Assembly (NCBI GenBank): GCA_023512835.1 | Contig: CM042092.1 | Coordinates: 8,929,293-8,993,292, forward strand | Length of the DNA stretch: 64,000 nucleotides | DNA from: Taxillus chinensis | Taxonomy: Eukaryota; Streptophyta; Magnoliopsida; Santalales; Loranthaceae | Direction of reading: 5' to 3' | Shown: in pieces, positions 43,101-56,457 of the stretch | How the letters are laid out: every line of letters starts with the position of its first letter | Position numbering within the stretch: position 1 is the first letter of the stretch | The notes under the pieces: generated by a model | The model's database searches: none | The model's input: the letters and a program-made list of their open reading frames with translations, nothing else | Told to the model about the DNA's origin: nothing | Translations under genes and position numbers: made by a program

Positions 43101-43994
43101 AGTTGTTTTCTATTTTCAAGTTTAAATTCAATTTTTTGTAAAATTCAATTTAATTTTAAAAAATAAAATCCTTATCATCTCTCTACTTTATTGACTGGGT
43201 CGATCAAATTTTATCTTTTACTAATTTTTGTAGAACTCGATTCTCAAAAAAAACACATTTAAAAAAAAAAAAACATTCTCTCTCCAAACGAAATTTGTTT
43301 TCAAAAATCAAAAAGATTCAAATCATGAAATCAAAACACAAAAACGAAAACACTTGCCAAACATTAACTCGTTAATCAAATCAAAACAAAACTTCAATTA
43401 GAACAGCAGCAAGTAATACTAGGCTCAAATCGTTGTACTCTATTTCGCGGCCACCAAACAAAAATTGAGGAGGCTTGGAGCCCTAAAGAGTCTATAAAGC
43501 ACTCGGGATTTAAACAATTTGACTCAAAATTTTAGCACAATCAATTAAGTAAAATACGGGAGGGGGTGGTGAGGTGACTACACGTCTGCACGTCGCCTAC
43601 GAAGTAGCAGTTCAATTAAAACAATATGTAAGGCTCATATAAATGGATTCTCATCACGTTTCTCGGAAACCAAACAGAGTTTGAGAAGCCTACCGGTCCT
43701 GAGGAGTCTGTCAAGGAATCGAACACCGACGGCGACGTAAACCCTACGAATGGAAGCGTGGTCATCGCCGTTGCAGAACTTGGTAACGAGGAGCAGGCCT
43801 GCGAGGCGCTGTTCGTCTCTCTCTCTCCTCTGAGAAGCCTCAGGCAATCATCGAGAGACGGAGACGATGCCTGTTGTTGGGCTTCAGCTTCAGACAGTTC
43901 CTGCAATGAAGGCTACACAAACAGAAGACTGAGCGAGCCATGGAATTTGAAGAAAAGTGGGTAAATTGCAGGAGAGAGAGGAGGGGCTTGCCAT
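34175..43994 (-). CDS. Neurochondrin-family gene, 5' part only, with frame breaks
   Basis: Ten exons on the minus strand: 43905-43694, 42833-42671, 42378-42248, 41938-41844, 41746-41651, 40454-40361, 39688-39568, 39473-39273, 34391-34300 and 34227-34175. All have GT-AG borders and consistent phases. The product (about 415 residues) carries neurochondrin signatures: GERDEQRLAGLLLVTKFC, VGVRFLDRLLRTG, FCRVPEIASSED, RQFAVLHNALKF, ILAEAMISVLGEEWL, SESTFTKMISGLNET, GDDLLASVQLVG. Plant neurochondrins are armadillo-like soluble proteins of poorly known role. Three breaks occur: an extra GA in exon 1 (near 43830), an extra T at 39301-39304 in exon 8, and an extra T at 34213-34219 in exon 10. The start is unsettled: an ATG at 43994 is out of frame unless spliced or shifted. 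The last third of the protein is missing; a CACTA end lies 150 bp beyond exon 10. Probably disabled. Confidence 0.82.
34850..38960 (+). mobile_element. Decayed Ty1/copia retrotransposon in intron 8 of the neurochondrin gene
   Basis: Remnants appear in copia order on the plus strand: gag with a CX2CX4HX4C zinc knuckle (near 36275-36320), a protease stretch (IIDS near 36525), a GAG-pre-integrase stretch (YRLGHPS near 36880), an integrase stretch (LVHSDVWGPYP near 37030), reverse transcriptase (MDYSDTFS near 38205; YVDG in place of the usual YVDD near 38530) and an RNase-H-proximal part near 38730. Frames are broken many times. Possible 5' LTR sequence ends near 35090; no matching 3' LTR was recognised. 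Antisense to the host gene. Confidence 0.8.
40115..40275. repeat. Compound (AT)n(AC)n and (CTT)n microsatellites in a neurochondrin intron
   Basis: About 40117-40146 is AT units, continuing into AC units to about 40170. About 40235-40273 is CTT/TTC units. Both lie between exons 6 and 7 of the minus-strand gene. Confidence 0.9.
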
Positions 43995-44099
43995 TGAAGG
44001 AGACAGTAGCAGAGAAGCTCGGGCGGGGTTTTTTTCGAACCTCGCGCGAGCTGGGAACCTTGAGGAGACGACGACGACCCCTAAGTCGGATAGGCGTTT

Positions 44100-45985
44100 T
44101 AAATATATATATATTTAATTTTTAAACAACTCTGCGGGAATCGATTTTGAAATAAATAACTCTGGGTTCAAAAATGGTGCTCGATGTATATCTAATTTTT
44201 ATATTAAAGTTGTATTTTATTTAAATTTAAATTTAAATTTAAAAAAATAATTATTTTTAAAATATTTTTCAGTCATATATTTTTATTTTATTTTTATTTT
44301 CTTATGAATCTATTATATATATTACTGAATTTTTAAAAAATATACTTTTGAAAATACATTTTATCATACTTAATAAAATTCAGTTCCAAAACTTTGATTT
44401 TTATTTTAAATTTCAATATAAATTTAAATCATAAAACTAAAAGAAAAATAAAAATATTTGCCAAATATCTCTTATACTTTTTATTTTGTTAGAGTTGGAA
44501 CTTAGATATTTATTTGAATTTAATATTGTAAAAAAAATATGTTTGTTTGATTTTTATTACTGAAATCATGCCTTTTTTAAAAATTTGTTTTTTCCAACTC
44601 GTCTAAAAAAGATAGAATTTGATGGAAAAATGAGTTTGAATTTGAAAATTAAAAATATAATATAATTTTAAAAATAACCATAAAATATACATTTTATTCA
44701 AACCAATATTTGAATTCAGCACATAAAAGAACATACCAACCATAAAATAAAGAATAATGTTGCATACAAATTTTTCAAACAAATTACAAATTATTGATCA
44801 ATGAAATATTGTCATGTCAGGTATGCGCAACAAAACTTGCATTACGTATTTCTTAAAAAATAAAATAAAATAAATGGAACTTTTTTTTTAAATCAAAAAT
44901 CCAAGTGTCTGGTACAAGTGGTTGAGTAAATATCAACATCAACTTTATTCAATGAATAAATTATTTGATTTTAGTTTTTAATTAATATTAACATCATTCA
45001 AATATATGCAACATGATTGATCAATAATGAGTGTATTATGCCTTTTAAGCAATACTCAATTTCTTGTATATTTGGATTAACAATTGTTAGTTGTCAAACA
45101 TGGTATCACACAATAAATAAGCATTCACGTAACAACTACAACAAGCAAAGGTGATAAAAAACAATGATTTTTCGTATTTGATATTCAGTTTTGATTTGTC
45201 ATTTTTATAAATTGGAGGCATTTGATTCGGTGTTAAAATATTATATAAATTAATTGAACCGATTGACGATCATCCATAACAACATGTAAACTGATAACTC
45301 CCCAATATAATTTATAATTTAAAACATAATATATGAATAATAAAATCCCAATATCAACATATCTTCCCACAAATCTCATTTACAAGGGCCCAAAAGAGGG
45401 CAAAAGGCAAACACTAACAGAGAATAATAAATTAGAAATCGAGAAACATATGAATCGAGCAAAATTTCACGGCAAAAATAACTCGCATTAAACGGGACAC
45501 TCTTTGCACGTCTGTTGTGCTCCACCACTACCTTAGGTTGCACGGAGCGACGCGCTTTATGCATGCTCCATGCTGAGTTGTGCGGGTTATTTAACATTTT
45601 GTGCCAATTACAATTCATATCCAACAAGTACCCCACGACTCTTAGTTGTCAAAAACACCGTAACCATGATGAGTTATGCACTTATAAAGGCCACTCATAA
45701 TTAGTGACAACCCTATTAGATCTAATACAGGTATAACAAAGAATATATATCAATAATTGGTGACGACAAACCCTATAACAATATCATCAATGAGATAATA
45801 GTTTTGACAATAATAACATTGCAATGCAAGCCTAAAACTACCAACACTAAATCAGTCCCCCATTGAATATGTGTCCACATAAATATAACAATATTGGTCT
45901 CATGAGATCGAGGAGTTAAAAATCTATATATTACCAATCGTTCATTCAAAATAACAACCCTCATCATGCAACAAGAGCTAGGTGA
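44100..45985. other. AT-rich intergenic stretch without recognisable gene
   Basis: 44160-45360 is very AT-rich, with short A/T runs and no conserved frame. About 45480-45670 has a more balanced composition and short frames on both strands with no recognised similarity. Confidence 0.6.
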
Positions 45986-47360
45986 TGGTGTTAATTTATA
46001 TAGATTTTTCACATGTGACTTTTCCCTATTTGTATTCATTTTTATAGTGTTTTGAGTGTTTTTATTATGATTGAGTGTTAAATCATATTGTTTGTCATGT
46101 TTTAGTGTTTTGTAGAGTTGCGTTGTGTTTTGGGTGTATTTTGTAGGCAAGCGGGAAAGAACCGGGCGAATAGAAGTATAATACGAATTTGGACAAAGAA
46201 TGTCGTTGCGACAGGACTTTTTTCCTTCATCATGATACAAAAGGAAATACATTTCGTTGCGATATAGAAGAAAATATATTTCGTTGTAACAAGGTCTTTA
46301 GCCTTCGTCGCGACGACGTCGACTTTTGCCTCATTTTATATTTTTTCTATTTTATTTTTAATGTAATATTTAGTGGGGCTATATAAGGAACAAGTATAGG
46401 ATGTTGTTAGGGATTTTGGACCCTAAGGGAGCCCTCCTTGACACCTAAGAACCATAGGTATGGTTTTTTAGATTTCTCTTTGGTTTTGGGTAATTTTCAT
46501 GTAATCTTGATTCAAGAACACCTTGGTATTAGATGAGGGATTGATTGTATGCCCTCGTGACAGGTTGGTTGTCATTTCTTCTCCCCTCTTAATCCCAAAT
46601 TTCTAATTTAATTGATATAAATATGTTTCTTCATTATTTCATGGAATAATTCCTTTTTCCTAGGGATTGGGAGTAGTCCAATCCCAATATCTTGATTGTA
46701 TGGTTTGGTTATTTCTTATCTCTATTTCATGAATGATTTTATTTTACTGATTGAATTCATGTTGTGGGCATCGCGAACCTATTGCATGTTTTAGATAATT
46801 AAATGAAGAATTGAAAAATGAAATTTAATTATCGAAACCCGTAAAATGAAACCTAGGACTTGCGAGTCACGAGAGTAGTCTCGTGATCCTAGGAGGATCC
46901 ATGGTTGATCACCCCTCAATAGGCTTGGCCTTATTGCGATGAGTCACGAAAGTAGGCCATTGCTAATGCTAGGCACGCCGTTATTCACACGAAAGCGATT
47001 GACGCTTACTTTATGATCAATCACCTTCAGATGATTAGAGACCATAAGATTAATCAATCAAACCATATGATAAAGAATTGGAAATTGTGATGAATCTCAA
47101 CCCTAGAATTTTATTATCTTATTTTTTATTTTTTCTATAGGATTTCTTTTATTTTATATTATTTCATCACTTTGTTTGCTTAGATAATAGGAACATAACT
47201 AGGTTAAAGATTTCCAATCGTGTCTCTATGGGATCGACCCTTACTTCCATTCTACAGGGTTAGTTAGGTCTTATAAATATTATTTTGATAGCATGAGCGC
47301 GACAAAACGCTGTATTACTAGGGTATTGGGTTTTAACCCTATCGATCATACGTAACATAT
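45986..47360 (+). mobile_element. LTR-retrotransposon-like fragment
   Basis: The stretch has a TATA-like GGGGCTATATAAGGAAC at about 46375. Near 47225 it has GGGATCGACCCTTACTTCC, followed by a TTGATAGC-type segment, a layout common at the downstream end of long plant LTRs and leader regions. No protein domain and no target duplication were found. Assignment is by general resemblance only. Confidence 0.4.
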
Positions 47361-47502
47361 AAGGGAAGGAAGTTAAAACAAGAATACCTATCTCAAATTC
47401 AGAAACTTAAATCACTAAAAATCTCGAATCGCCAAGAACCTTCTTCTCATTTAAACCCTAAAACATGTGAGTGACGTCAACCAAGAACCCTAGGCGCCTC
47501 CA

Positions 47503-50452
47503 TGTAACACCCTCAAATTTGGGACCTCCAAACCGGGTGCGTTAGCAAAATTAAATATAGAAGTTTTATATAAATTTCAAACTTTTAACTTATTTCATCG
47601 AACAAACCATTCATTATTATAAATTTCAATCCAAAATCTTTAAGGTTTAGGGGTTTAGAAACTAAGTGTTCTTAACCCATTATTACATAACAAAGCACAC
47701 AAGCAAACAAATTTAATAAATCTTTAAAATTTCACACAACTTTATTTCCAAGCACTTCTCGACTCCTTATCCTAGTTTCTCCATTCCTTTAATTACCTGG
47801 GGTTGGAAAAGAAATCATAAAAAAGGGTGAGCTCAAATAGCCTGGTAAGTGTAAACATAAGTGAATAAGGAAAATAATGAAAATATCGAACATAGGAAAT
47901 ATCATATAACATTTGCACATCATACATGATCAACATTTCACAAGGAAATCATAACATAGAAGATTATGTTTTGACATCGTATCGTAACATCATGACCCCC
48001 CCCCCCAGGTTAACTACCCAAATATTATATCATAACATAACATATTATCAACTGGATTAACACTCTCCAGGTGATGTTCTTTACCCAATGCATTGGAGGT
48101 CTTTCCAAATCACCTATCATAAACTTACTTTGTCCAAACATAAAAGGTTATAACAACTTTAACATACATAACATGAGGCATATCATAGAACTCCAATAAA
48201 ACATTCAAGGTTAACAAGGATAACCACGAATATCAAAATGGTTATCTACCCCAATCAATAGCATATATTATCAAAAGAGAGATTAAAAAGAGACTAGTGT
48301 TCTCAACAATAAAATGGAATTAGATGAATAAAAAACATAAAAAATCTTACAATAATAATTTCAAATAAAACAAGATAAAGAGGAAGAGAAATGTGAGAAG
48401 GAAGAAAAGAAAAACCCTTACAATAATAATGAAATATAGACTATAATGAAAAAGAAAAAGGGGATGAGAAAAACCCTTACAATCCACTTGTCGTTCTCCG
48501 CGTTCTAAACCTTAAAAAATATCAAAATACTAAATTAGCATTAATGCTTGAAAAGTTCAATATCACACATATCTCCTTATATATATATATATATATATAT
48601 ATCATACTTTAACTTATATCTTTTAATAGGCATACCGTGCTTGTGGGGTTGAATATTAATTTGGGTTCCCACTTATTTGCTGTTCCATCTCCTATTTCGA
48701 TCCCATGCATCATAAGCCTTGAGTTGTGCAATAACTATGTTATATGCCTTGAGAGTTTTTGAATAAGATTTACTTTTTGTATTGGGTGAACGAAAAAGAC
48801 GTTCGATAAGCTTATTTTTCCTACGTGTCTTCCACCTTAACCATGAGGGGATATTAGACATGGGTCTAAAGGGTAGATCTAGAGGAGATAAGGATGGGGA
48901 TAGCTGTGAGGTTGAAGCATTAACAATTGGAGTTGCGGAAGAAGAAGAGCGATTGTCGGGGGAATTCATTATTGAAGATGTTCCTTACGATCCTCCGCTA
49001 TCTAGAACCGTAAAAATAAAAGAAACATTAAGTCAATATTCTCATATTTTTACTTTAACTATATAATAAAAATGCTATGATGGAATAACATATTTTAAAA
49101 TAAGGTGGCAATGCCAACCATGCATATATATACGAGGTGATATAATCAACCATATAAATAACATATGTGAGGTGGTAAAACCAACTATGTAAGTAATATA
49201 TATGAGGTGGTAAAACCAACCATGAATATAGTATATATGATGTGGTAAACCAACCATATAGATCTACATAATAAATAAGAAGTAACTTCAAAATTTCAAA
49301 ATCTTAAGTATTACCTTTCGTAGAACTTCGACGCTTGGTAAGTACCAAAAGCAAATGAGGATTTGAGTAGAGTATTTGGGGTGTTAAGAGGGCTTAAGGG
49401 AGTGTTTGTAGAGGTAATTTCGTGATATGGCTTGAGGGAACTTGTGCATTAAGAGGGGAGGCAAAACACTCCTTATATAGGGCAAGGGTGGTGGTAGGTG
49501 GTAGGTGTGGTAGGTGAAACTTTTGTCCTTAATACCTTATTTTCTTCCCTAATTTACTCCTTTTCAAATCATTTGATTCTTATCCCCTTATTATCTACCA
49601 CGTGGCCTCTTTGTTTCCTCAATTTTTGAATTTTTTGGATTTGTTTGACTTTGAAGGTTCTTTTGGTCACAAAAATCACATGGGTGCATAGCCTACTATT
49701 TTGACTATAACTTTCTAGATTCTTCATTAAATTAAATAATTCCAATTGGGATGGATTTCTAACTTAATTATCTACATTTCGAGACCAATTTCAAGTCTAT
49801 TGGACTTGTATATCAAAAGTTATTGGGTTTTGAAGTGAGACTAGAAATTCTGGGCGTGCTACTAGACCTTTGTGCACTGTTTAAATTGTTTCTCCTAATG
49901 GGCTGATCCAATGAGTCTGAAATTTTAAAAAAAGATATATAACTAAATTTTGAGAATGTTGTAAAAATATTAAGTCTTTTAAAGCTATATAAACAAAGTT
50001 ATAAATTTTTAAAGATGACTTTCAGAACTGTGGTAATCTATCCTTTCTAAACATAACTATTGGCCATGGAGTATTAATGAATCATTTTGTATTTTACAAC
50101 TCTTAATAAATTTTGATATGATAAATTTAAAGTTGTATCTTATTTGATTTAGATTGAACATGTCAACTAAGAAATTATTTATTTAATATAATTAAACAAA
50201 CAATTGAAATAATTATATAGTTAGGTAAAACAACGTAACACCTCATTAGAAAACTTAATAACACACTTATTTTCTTAAATTGTAATTTATTTATGAAAAG
50301 TAAATCTTATGTAATATTTAATTAACATTAATATAATTATCATACACGCTATCAAATAATATTTTCTAAATATATGATCAAAATAGTTTAATTATAAACA
50401 TAAAATAACATAATAAATATTTATTATTTTATTAAAAATCTCGGATCTTACA
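47503..50452 (-). mobile_element. Solo LTR 1 (2950 bp), minus orientation
   Basis: On the minus strand it starts TGTAAGATCCGAGATTT and ends GGGTGTTACA, with 5-bp inverted ends TGTAA/TTACA. It is flanked by the direct repeat CTCCA (47498-47502 and 50453-50457). A TATA-like ATATAAGG on the minus strand lies at about 49472-49479. No internal gag-pol is present, so it is a solo LTR left by recombination. It carries one open frame (48969-48673). Related to 50792-54170 in opposite orientation. Confidence 0.88.
48673..48969 (-). CDS. 98-residue open frame inside solo LTR 1
   Basis: The frame starts MNSPDNRSSSSATPIVNAST, has a Ser/Pro-rich N-terminal half, then a basic tract NIPSWLRWKTRRKNKLIERL and a C-terminal KAYNIVIAQLKAYDAWDRNR. 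It lies downstream of the LTR's TATA-like box. The same frame is recognisable in solo LTR 2 at 52691 to about 52990, where two +1 changes (near 52758 and in the A run near 52905) break it. I do not recognise the family. It could encode a small element-borne protein or be a chance frame kept because the copies are young. Confidence 0.4.
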   Translation of the reverse strand: MNSPDNRSSSSATPIVNASTSQLSPSLSPLDLPFRPMSNIPSWLRWKTRRKNKLIERLFRSPNTKSKSYSKTLKAYNIVIAQLKAYDAWDRNRRWNSK

Positions 50453-50791
50453 CTCCAAGTATGACAGACTCTTATTATGAATTAACAAACTCGTAATGTG
50501 AATTTGCTTCCTTATATATATATATATATATCCTTTTATATGAAATTATAATTAAATTAATTAAATCCAAATTCATAATAAGGTTATTAAAAAATCATAT
50601 TTAATCCATTAAATCTCCACAATATTTTAAAATTACTAAAATATCATTTTAGGATCCCTAGTATCTAAATCAATTCCAATTACAAACAAAGTACCCATAA
50701 TTTTAGTCGCACCATGAATTAAATACTATTGATACCATCTAATAACTACGTAATAGGATAGTAAAGATACAAGGCTCTATAATATATCAAC

Positions 50792-53700
50792 TGTAAGACC
50801 CGCAAAATTTTTAGCTATTTAAGTTCTTACTTAAAGAGTAATAATAATAAAATAATAATGTTATTGTTAACAATAGTTAGAAAGGATATTTTAGATATTA
50901 TCACGATAAAAATAAGCACCCAATATAATCATTCAAATAGCATGTGATAAGTAGCCGTTATGAATAGTATCCGTCCGTTATGAATAGTATCCGTTTGGAC
51001 TTCCATAAATAGGTATGAGCATGAGATTTTATTTATAAGAAAGTATAGAAGTAAGAAGAATAATAATAAGAGTTATGGCATCAAGTTCTCAAGTACGCCA
51101 TCCGAGAATAGTGTACGCGATGAAGATCGGCGAGCAATACGACTTGAAGTTACAAAGCTATGCTTTGCTATAGATGAGCTAAATGCTCGTGTCCAATGGC
51201 TGCAATATAATGCGACGAGACACAGGGAGAAGTTTGAGGTTATTCGTGCGACAACCACGACAATGTTAGCCAAGGGTTATGCGGCTCTACTGTCGAAGCA
51301 CAACACGTCTTACGCACATACGCTAATATAATTCAAGAAATTTTACGAAGGCCATAGAATATGATATTAATGTTTATGTTTAGGATTATAATATTTTATG
51401 TTATAATGTTATCTTACTTTATTGTTTATTGATTATGCAATTATATTATTTTATCCGCATAAATATTAAATATGTTATAAAAAAATTAATAATAAAATAA
51501 TTTCTTATATGTCATAAAAATTTTAGATGCTATATATTATGTCATTTAGTTTCTTAAGCCAAATTACTATGGGTAAGTAAGTATTACAAGCCTTAACTTT
51601 ACCAAAAGTATAAAACATAGGTAAGGCCCAAAAATTTGAATGAGGCAGATTCTGGAGGTCCCATTCAAAAATCCATAACTTGAATTATACAGATCCAATT
51701 GACATGAAACCAAAGCCCATTTGTTCATTTATGACTTAGCTAAAACGTGTAGAAATTTCAGAATTTAATATGAAGCCAATCAATTCCAGAATTTAAAATA
51801 CTACACATAGGTTCAGTGTGAACGGGTAAACATTTTAGTATGACTTTAAAATTCAATAACTTTTGTTATACACATGTGAAAATTATAAAATTGATACCCA
51901 TTTGTAGATATTTAAGTCAGTAATGCAATACAATTGGCCGTTTGTCAAAAACTATAAAATTAAAAATGTTATAATTGAATTAGTAGGGAGTACACCAATG
52001 TGGACTTTTGCTGCCAAAGGAACCTTCTAGGTTTAAAAGTCTTAAAACATTTTTTTAATGGTAGGAGGAGATAACCACGTTTTTAATAAGAGATAATATG
52101 AAGAAAATAAAGTATTATATATATTTTAAATAATTTAATTTAATGCCAAAGTCAAATTTGTACACTATTTTTCATACTATTACACCTACCATCCTTGCCT
52201 ATATAAGGAGTGTCTTGCCTCTCCTCTTAATGCACAAATCCCTCAAGCCACACCACGAAATTTCCCTCTCAAAACACTCCCTTAATCCCTCTTAACACCC
52301 CAAATACTCTACTCAAATCCTCTTTTGCTTTTGGTACTTACCAAGCGTCGAAGTTCTACGAAAGGTAATACTTAAGATTTTGAAATTTTGAAGTTACTTC
52401 TTATTTATTATGTAGATCTATATGGTTGGTTTTACCACCTCATATATACTATATTCATGGTTGGTTTTACCACCTTACATATGTTATTTATATGATTAGT
52501 TGTACCACCTCGTATATAGATACATGGTTGGCCTTGCCACCTCATATACATACCTGTGTAATTATTATAGTATTTTATCATAGCGTTGTCATTCTATAAT
52601 TCAAGTGAAAAGATGAGAATATTAACTTATGTTTTTATTTTTATTTTTAAGGTTCTAGATAGCGGAAGATTGTAAGGAACGACTTCCAAAATGAATTCCC
52701 CCGACAATCGCCCTTCTTCTTCTGCAACCCCAATTGTTAATGCTTCAACCTCACAAATTATCCCCATCCTTATCTCCTCCTGATCTTCCCTTTAGACCCG
52801 TGTCTAATATCCCCTCATGGTTAAGGTGGAAGACACGTAGGAAAAATAAGCTTATCGCACGTCTTTTCCGTTCACCCAATACAAGAAGTAAATCTTATTC
52901 AAAAAACTCTCAAGGCATATAACCTAGTTAGTGCACAACTCAAGGCTTATGATGCATGGGATCGAAATAGGATATGGAACAGCAATAGAAGTGGGAATCC
53001 AAATTAATATTCAACCCCACAAGCACGGTATGCCTATTAAAAGATATAAGTTAAAGTATGATATATATATATATATATATATATAAAAGGTGATATGTGT
53101 GATATTGAACTTTTCAAGCATTAATGCTAATTTAGTGTTTTGATATTTTTAAGGTTTAGAACGCAAGAACGACAAGCGATCGTAAGGGTTTCTTATCCTC
53201 TTTTTCTTTTTCATTATAGTCTATATTTCGTAAGGGTTTTCTTCTCATCCCCTTTTTCTTTTTCATTATAATCTATATTTCATTATTATTGTAAGGGACT
53301 TTTCTCTTCCTCTTTATCTTGTTTTATTTGGCATTATTATTATAAGAGTTTTTATGTTTCTTATTCTTCTATTTCCATTTTATTGTTGAGAACATTAGTC
53401 TCTTTTTAATCTCTCTCTTGATAATCTATGCTATTGATTGGGGTAGATAACCATTTTGATATTCGTGGTTATCCTTGTTAACCTTGAATGTTTTATTGGA
53501 ATTCTATGATATGCCTCATGTTATGTATGCTAAAGTTGTTATAATCTCTTATGTTTGGACAAAGTAAGTTTATGATGGGTGGTTCCAGAAAGACCTCCAA
53601 TGCATTGGGTAAAGAACATCACCTGGAGAGTGTCAATCCAGTTGATAATATGTTATGTTATGATATGGTATCTGGGTAGTTAACCTGGATCATGATGTTA

Positions 53701-54170
53701 TGATACGATGTTCAAACATAATCTTCCATGTTATGATTTCCTTGTGAAATGTTGATGTGTAATATTATATGGTATTTCCTATGTTCGATATCTTCATGAT
53801 TTTTCCTTACCCACTTATGTTTACCCTTACTGGGCTATTTGAGCTCACCATTTTTTATGATTTCTTTTCCAACCCCAGGTAATTAAGGGATGGAGAAACT
53901 AGGATAAGGAGTCGAGAAGTGCTTGGAAATAAAGTTGTGTGAAATTTTAAAGATTTATTAAGTTGTTTGCTCGTGTGCTTTGTTATGTAATAATGGGTTA
54001 TGGATACTTAGTCTCTAAACCCCTAAACCTTAAAGATCTTGGATTGAAATTTGTAATAATGAATGGTTTGTTTGATTAAATAAGTAATAGTTTGAAATTG
54101 ATATATAATTTGTATATTTAATTTCCGCTAACGCACCCGGTTTTGGAGGTTCAAATTTGGGGGCGTTACA
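50792..54170 (+). mobile_element. Solo LTR 2 (3379 bp), plus orientation
   Basis: Starts TGTAAGACCCGC and ends GGGGGCGTTACA, flanked by TCAAC on both sides (50787-50791 and 54171-54175). TATA-like TATATAAG at 52200-52207. It is about 430 bp longer than solo LTR 1, mainly because of the segment around 51000-51350. Different target duplications show that the two LTRs are separate insertions. Confidence 0.88.
51075..51331 (+). pseudogene. Short coding-like frame in the extra segment of solo LTR 2, frame-shifted once
   Basis: ATG at 51075 opens MASSSQVR; after a one-base shift the frame continues as SENSVRDEDRRAIRLEVTKL and further to a TAA at 51329-51331. The downstream part has an amphipathic, coiled-coil-like pattern (LEVTKLCFAIDELNARVQWL). 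It is absent from solo LTR 1. No family was recognised. It may be a captured exon or an element gene remnant. Confidence 0.35.
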
Positions 54171-55586
54171 TCAACGGTATTGTTCACATAAATCATAGTA
54201 AAGAGAATTGACTTTTTAATTTATTCAAGTATATTCGCCCCTTATATAGTGGATTGTTGATATGAGTAAGTCTTATGCGGTTTTCTCCTGTTTTAAGTTT
54301 CTATGTAAAATTTTTGTGTATCTTTGTATTTGTGTTTGGTTTATTTTATTTCATTGCAAATATATATTGTTGGTATTGTGGTGATTGTGTGTTTATAGGC
54401 ATATATCATGGGTGATATTACTTGTGTAAATTTTGATAAACATTTAATAATATTTTCTTTTAAACTTATATAAAATGTTTCTAGATGTATGTTTTTAAGA
54501 ATAATTATTTTAATTATTATATTCAAACTAGCAAGTTTTCAACAAGTAGACTCACCTGTTATATTTTAAACTATATAATTATTAAATAATACTAAATATT
54601 TAAACAATAATAAGGTCTTAATAACTTGAAAAAGTAATGACATCAAGTCAAATAATCAAATATGGAAGGGAATTATTTTGTTTGCATCTAAGTAATAATA
54701 TATGACACCAAAGCATGTGAAAAATATATAATATCAATTTAATAAAATATGAATGTGATTCTAGTTTCGTAAAGCATATTAAAATCAAGCGAGTTATACA
54801 TTAGGGATAATTAGAAGCATTTACATTCTCAAACTTTGCTTCACAGTTTTCAATGATGCTTTTAAATGAATTAAGGTTATAAAAAAGTCAACGTGAATTC
54901 TAAACAAGTTTAGGCTTGCAAACTAATTTAATTTGTTCATGTTTGAATAGTCTAAACTTAGTATTGTTAAAGTTTTAGCGTATTAAACTCATCAATTTTA
55001 TAAAATTATTATTTTAATATTTTGCTTTCATAAATATATATTAAGATTGTATTTCACATCAAGTATTTTTTTTTCACTTTTAATATTGTTTTGGCAAAAT
55101 CAAACATCACAAAAAGATATATATATATATATATATATATATAAGCAACTCCTATCCACTATGTATTATTTACATATAGACATTAAAACTTAAAATTTTC
55201 GCTCCAACAGATTTTTCGGATGGCTCTTCAAATCGAAAATTTATACGGTGACTCTTCACATTTAAAGAGTCACTGTTCACTATCTAAATCTTATTTTATT
55301 ATTTTCCTATATTTTTTGTCTCTCCTTTTTTGTCGCTTCGCCCGCCGCTCTCTCCCATTTCCCATCTCCTTCGACCCTATCTCCCTCTCCTTCCCGTTTC
55401 GTAACGTTCCTTCTTTCTTTCCGCCACCCACCACCCACAAGACAACCTTCCACCACAACCCGTCCCAAAATCTATGATGTGATGTCTCGCCTAGAACTCA
55501 TTGTGCCACCACATCCCGATGTGATGAAATCCTCTCTGCGCCACCCCTCGCCGTTGACCCTCTTGAGCGCAGCAGTTGCCGTCCGT

Positions 55587-55619
<33 letters not shown>

Positions 55620-56457
55620 CGGTCAACAAACCCTAGCATAGATGGAGTCCTCTCGTCACGTAGGAGATATGTACAAAATATATTATTTTAATAAAAATAC
55701 AAATAAAATAAATACGAGTGTTGGAGTTAAATATGAAAAATGACTATTTACATGTATAAAATTATTCTCATATGAAAATAATATACAAAACAGTATTATA
55801 GATGTTCTAAAATACAATACATCTATAACACCAATCCTTAATGATGTAACCAGCCCCTTTGAGGGGACTGAAAAATTTGTTCCTATAAAAAAATTGCCTC
55901 CTTATCCTTCCAATAAAAATAGTTCCATCCCAGTAAATCTCAAATCAAGAAAGAACTGCATATGAAAAATCTCTAATTCCACGTATACATAATAAGTTTT
56001 ATAAAAAAGGGCACAAATCCTAACTTTGAGATGTTTAAGAAAAAAAAAAAGCAAATCGCAACCCATAATTTGATTGGATGTCGTAGTTGTCAGACTTAGA
56101 GAAGACAGTGGTGGCCAATGGCAACAATTGTAGCAGCAACAACAACAACAATGTGGTCCATGATACAATGTGGCAACAGCGATGGTGGACAATGACGACA
56201 GTAACGATAACGATAACGATGGAAAGCAGAAAAAAAAAAGAGCGATGAATTGCAAAGAACAAATTTACAAATAGGTGTTTTCAATTTAGAAAAAAACAGT
56301 TTTGAAATATAATTTTTTTAAAAAAAATTGAAAAAAAAAAAAAAACCAAATCCGTCGCCAAACGTACCTAGGTCAGAACGAAAATAACGTTTTATTGGCC
56401 TACCAGTGCCGCGGCTTAGGAAGTCGAACCAGCAGAGCAATCACCGACACCGTGACC
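54171..56457. other. Intergenic region upstream of the ABCC gene
   Basis: 54180-55150 is AT-rich with no gene. About 55120-55142 is an (AT)n run. 55160-55700 has C/T-rich and then GC-rich sequence, including a run of 31 G at 55587-55617. 55700-56390 is AT-rich with a purine-rich repeat near 56130-56230 (CAACAACAACAA and GATAACGATAACGAT). The last 300 bp should hold the ABCC promoter; no clear TATA box was identified. Confidence 0.6.

Noticed and set aside
43758..43964. Plus-strand frame opposite neurochondrin exon 1
   Set aside because: Antisense to an exon with clear family motifs.
47503..54170. One DNA transposon with 2-kb terminal inverted repeats
   Set aside because: Each half has its own 5-bp target duplication and TG...CA ends, so two solo LTRs explain it better.
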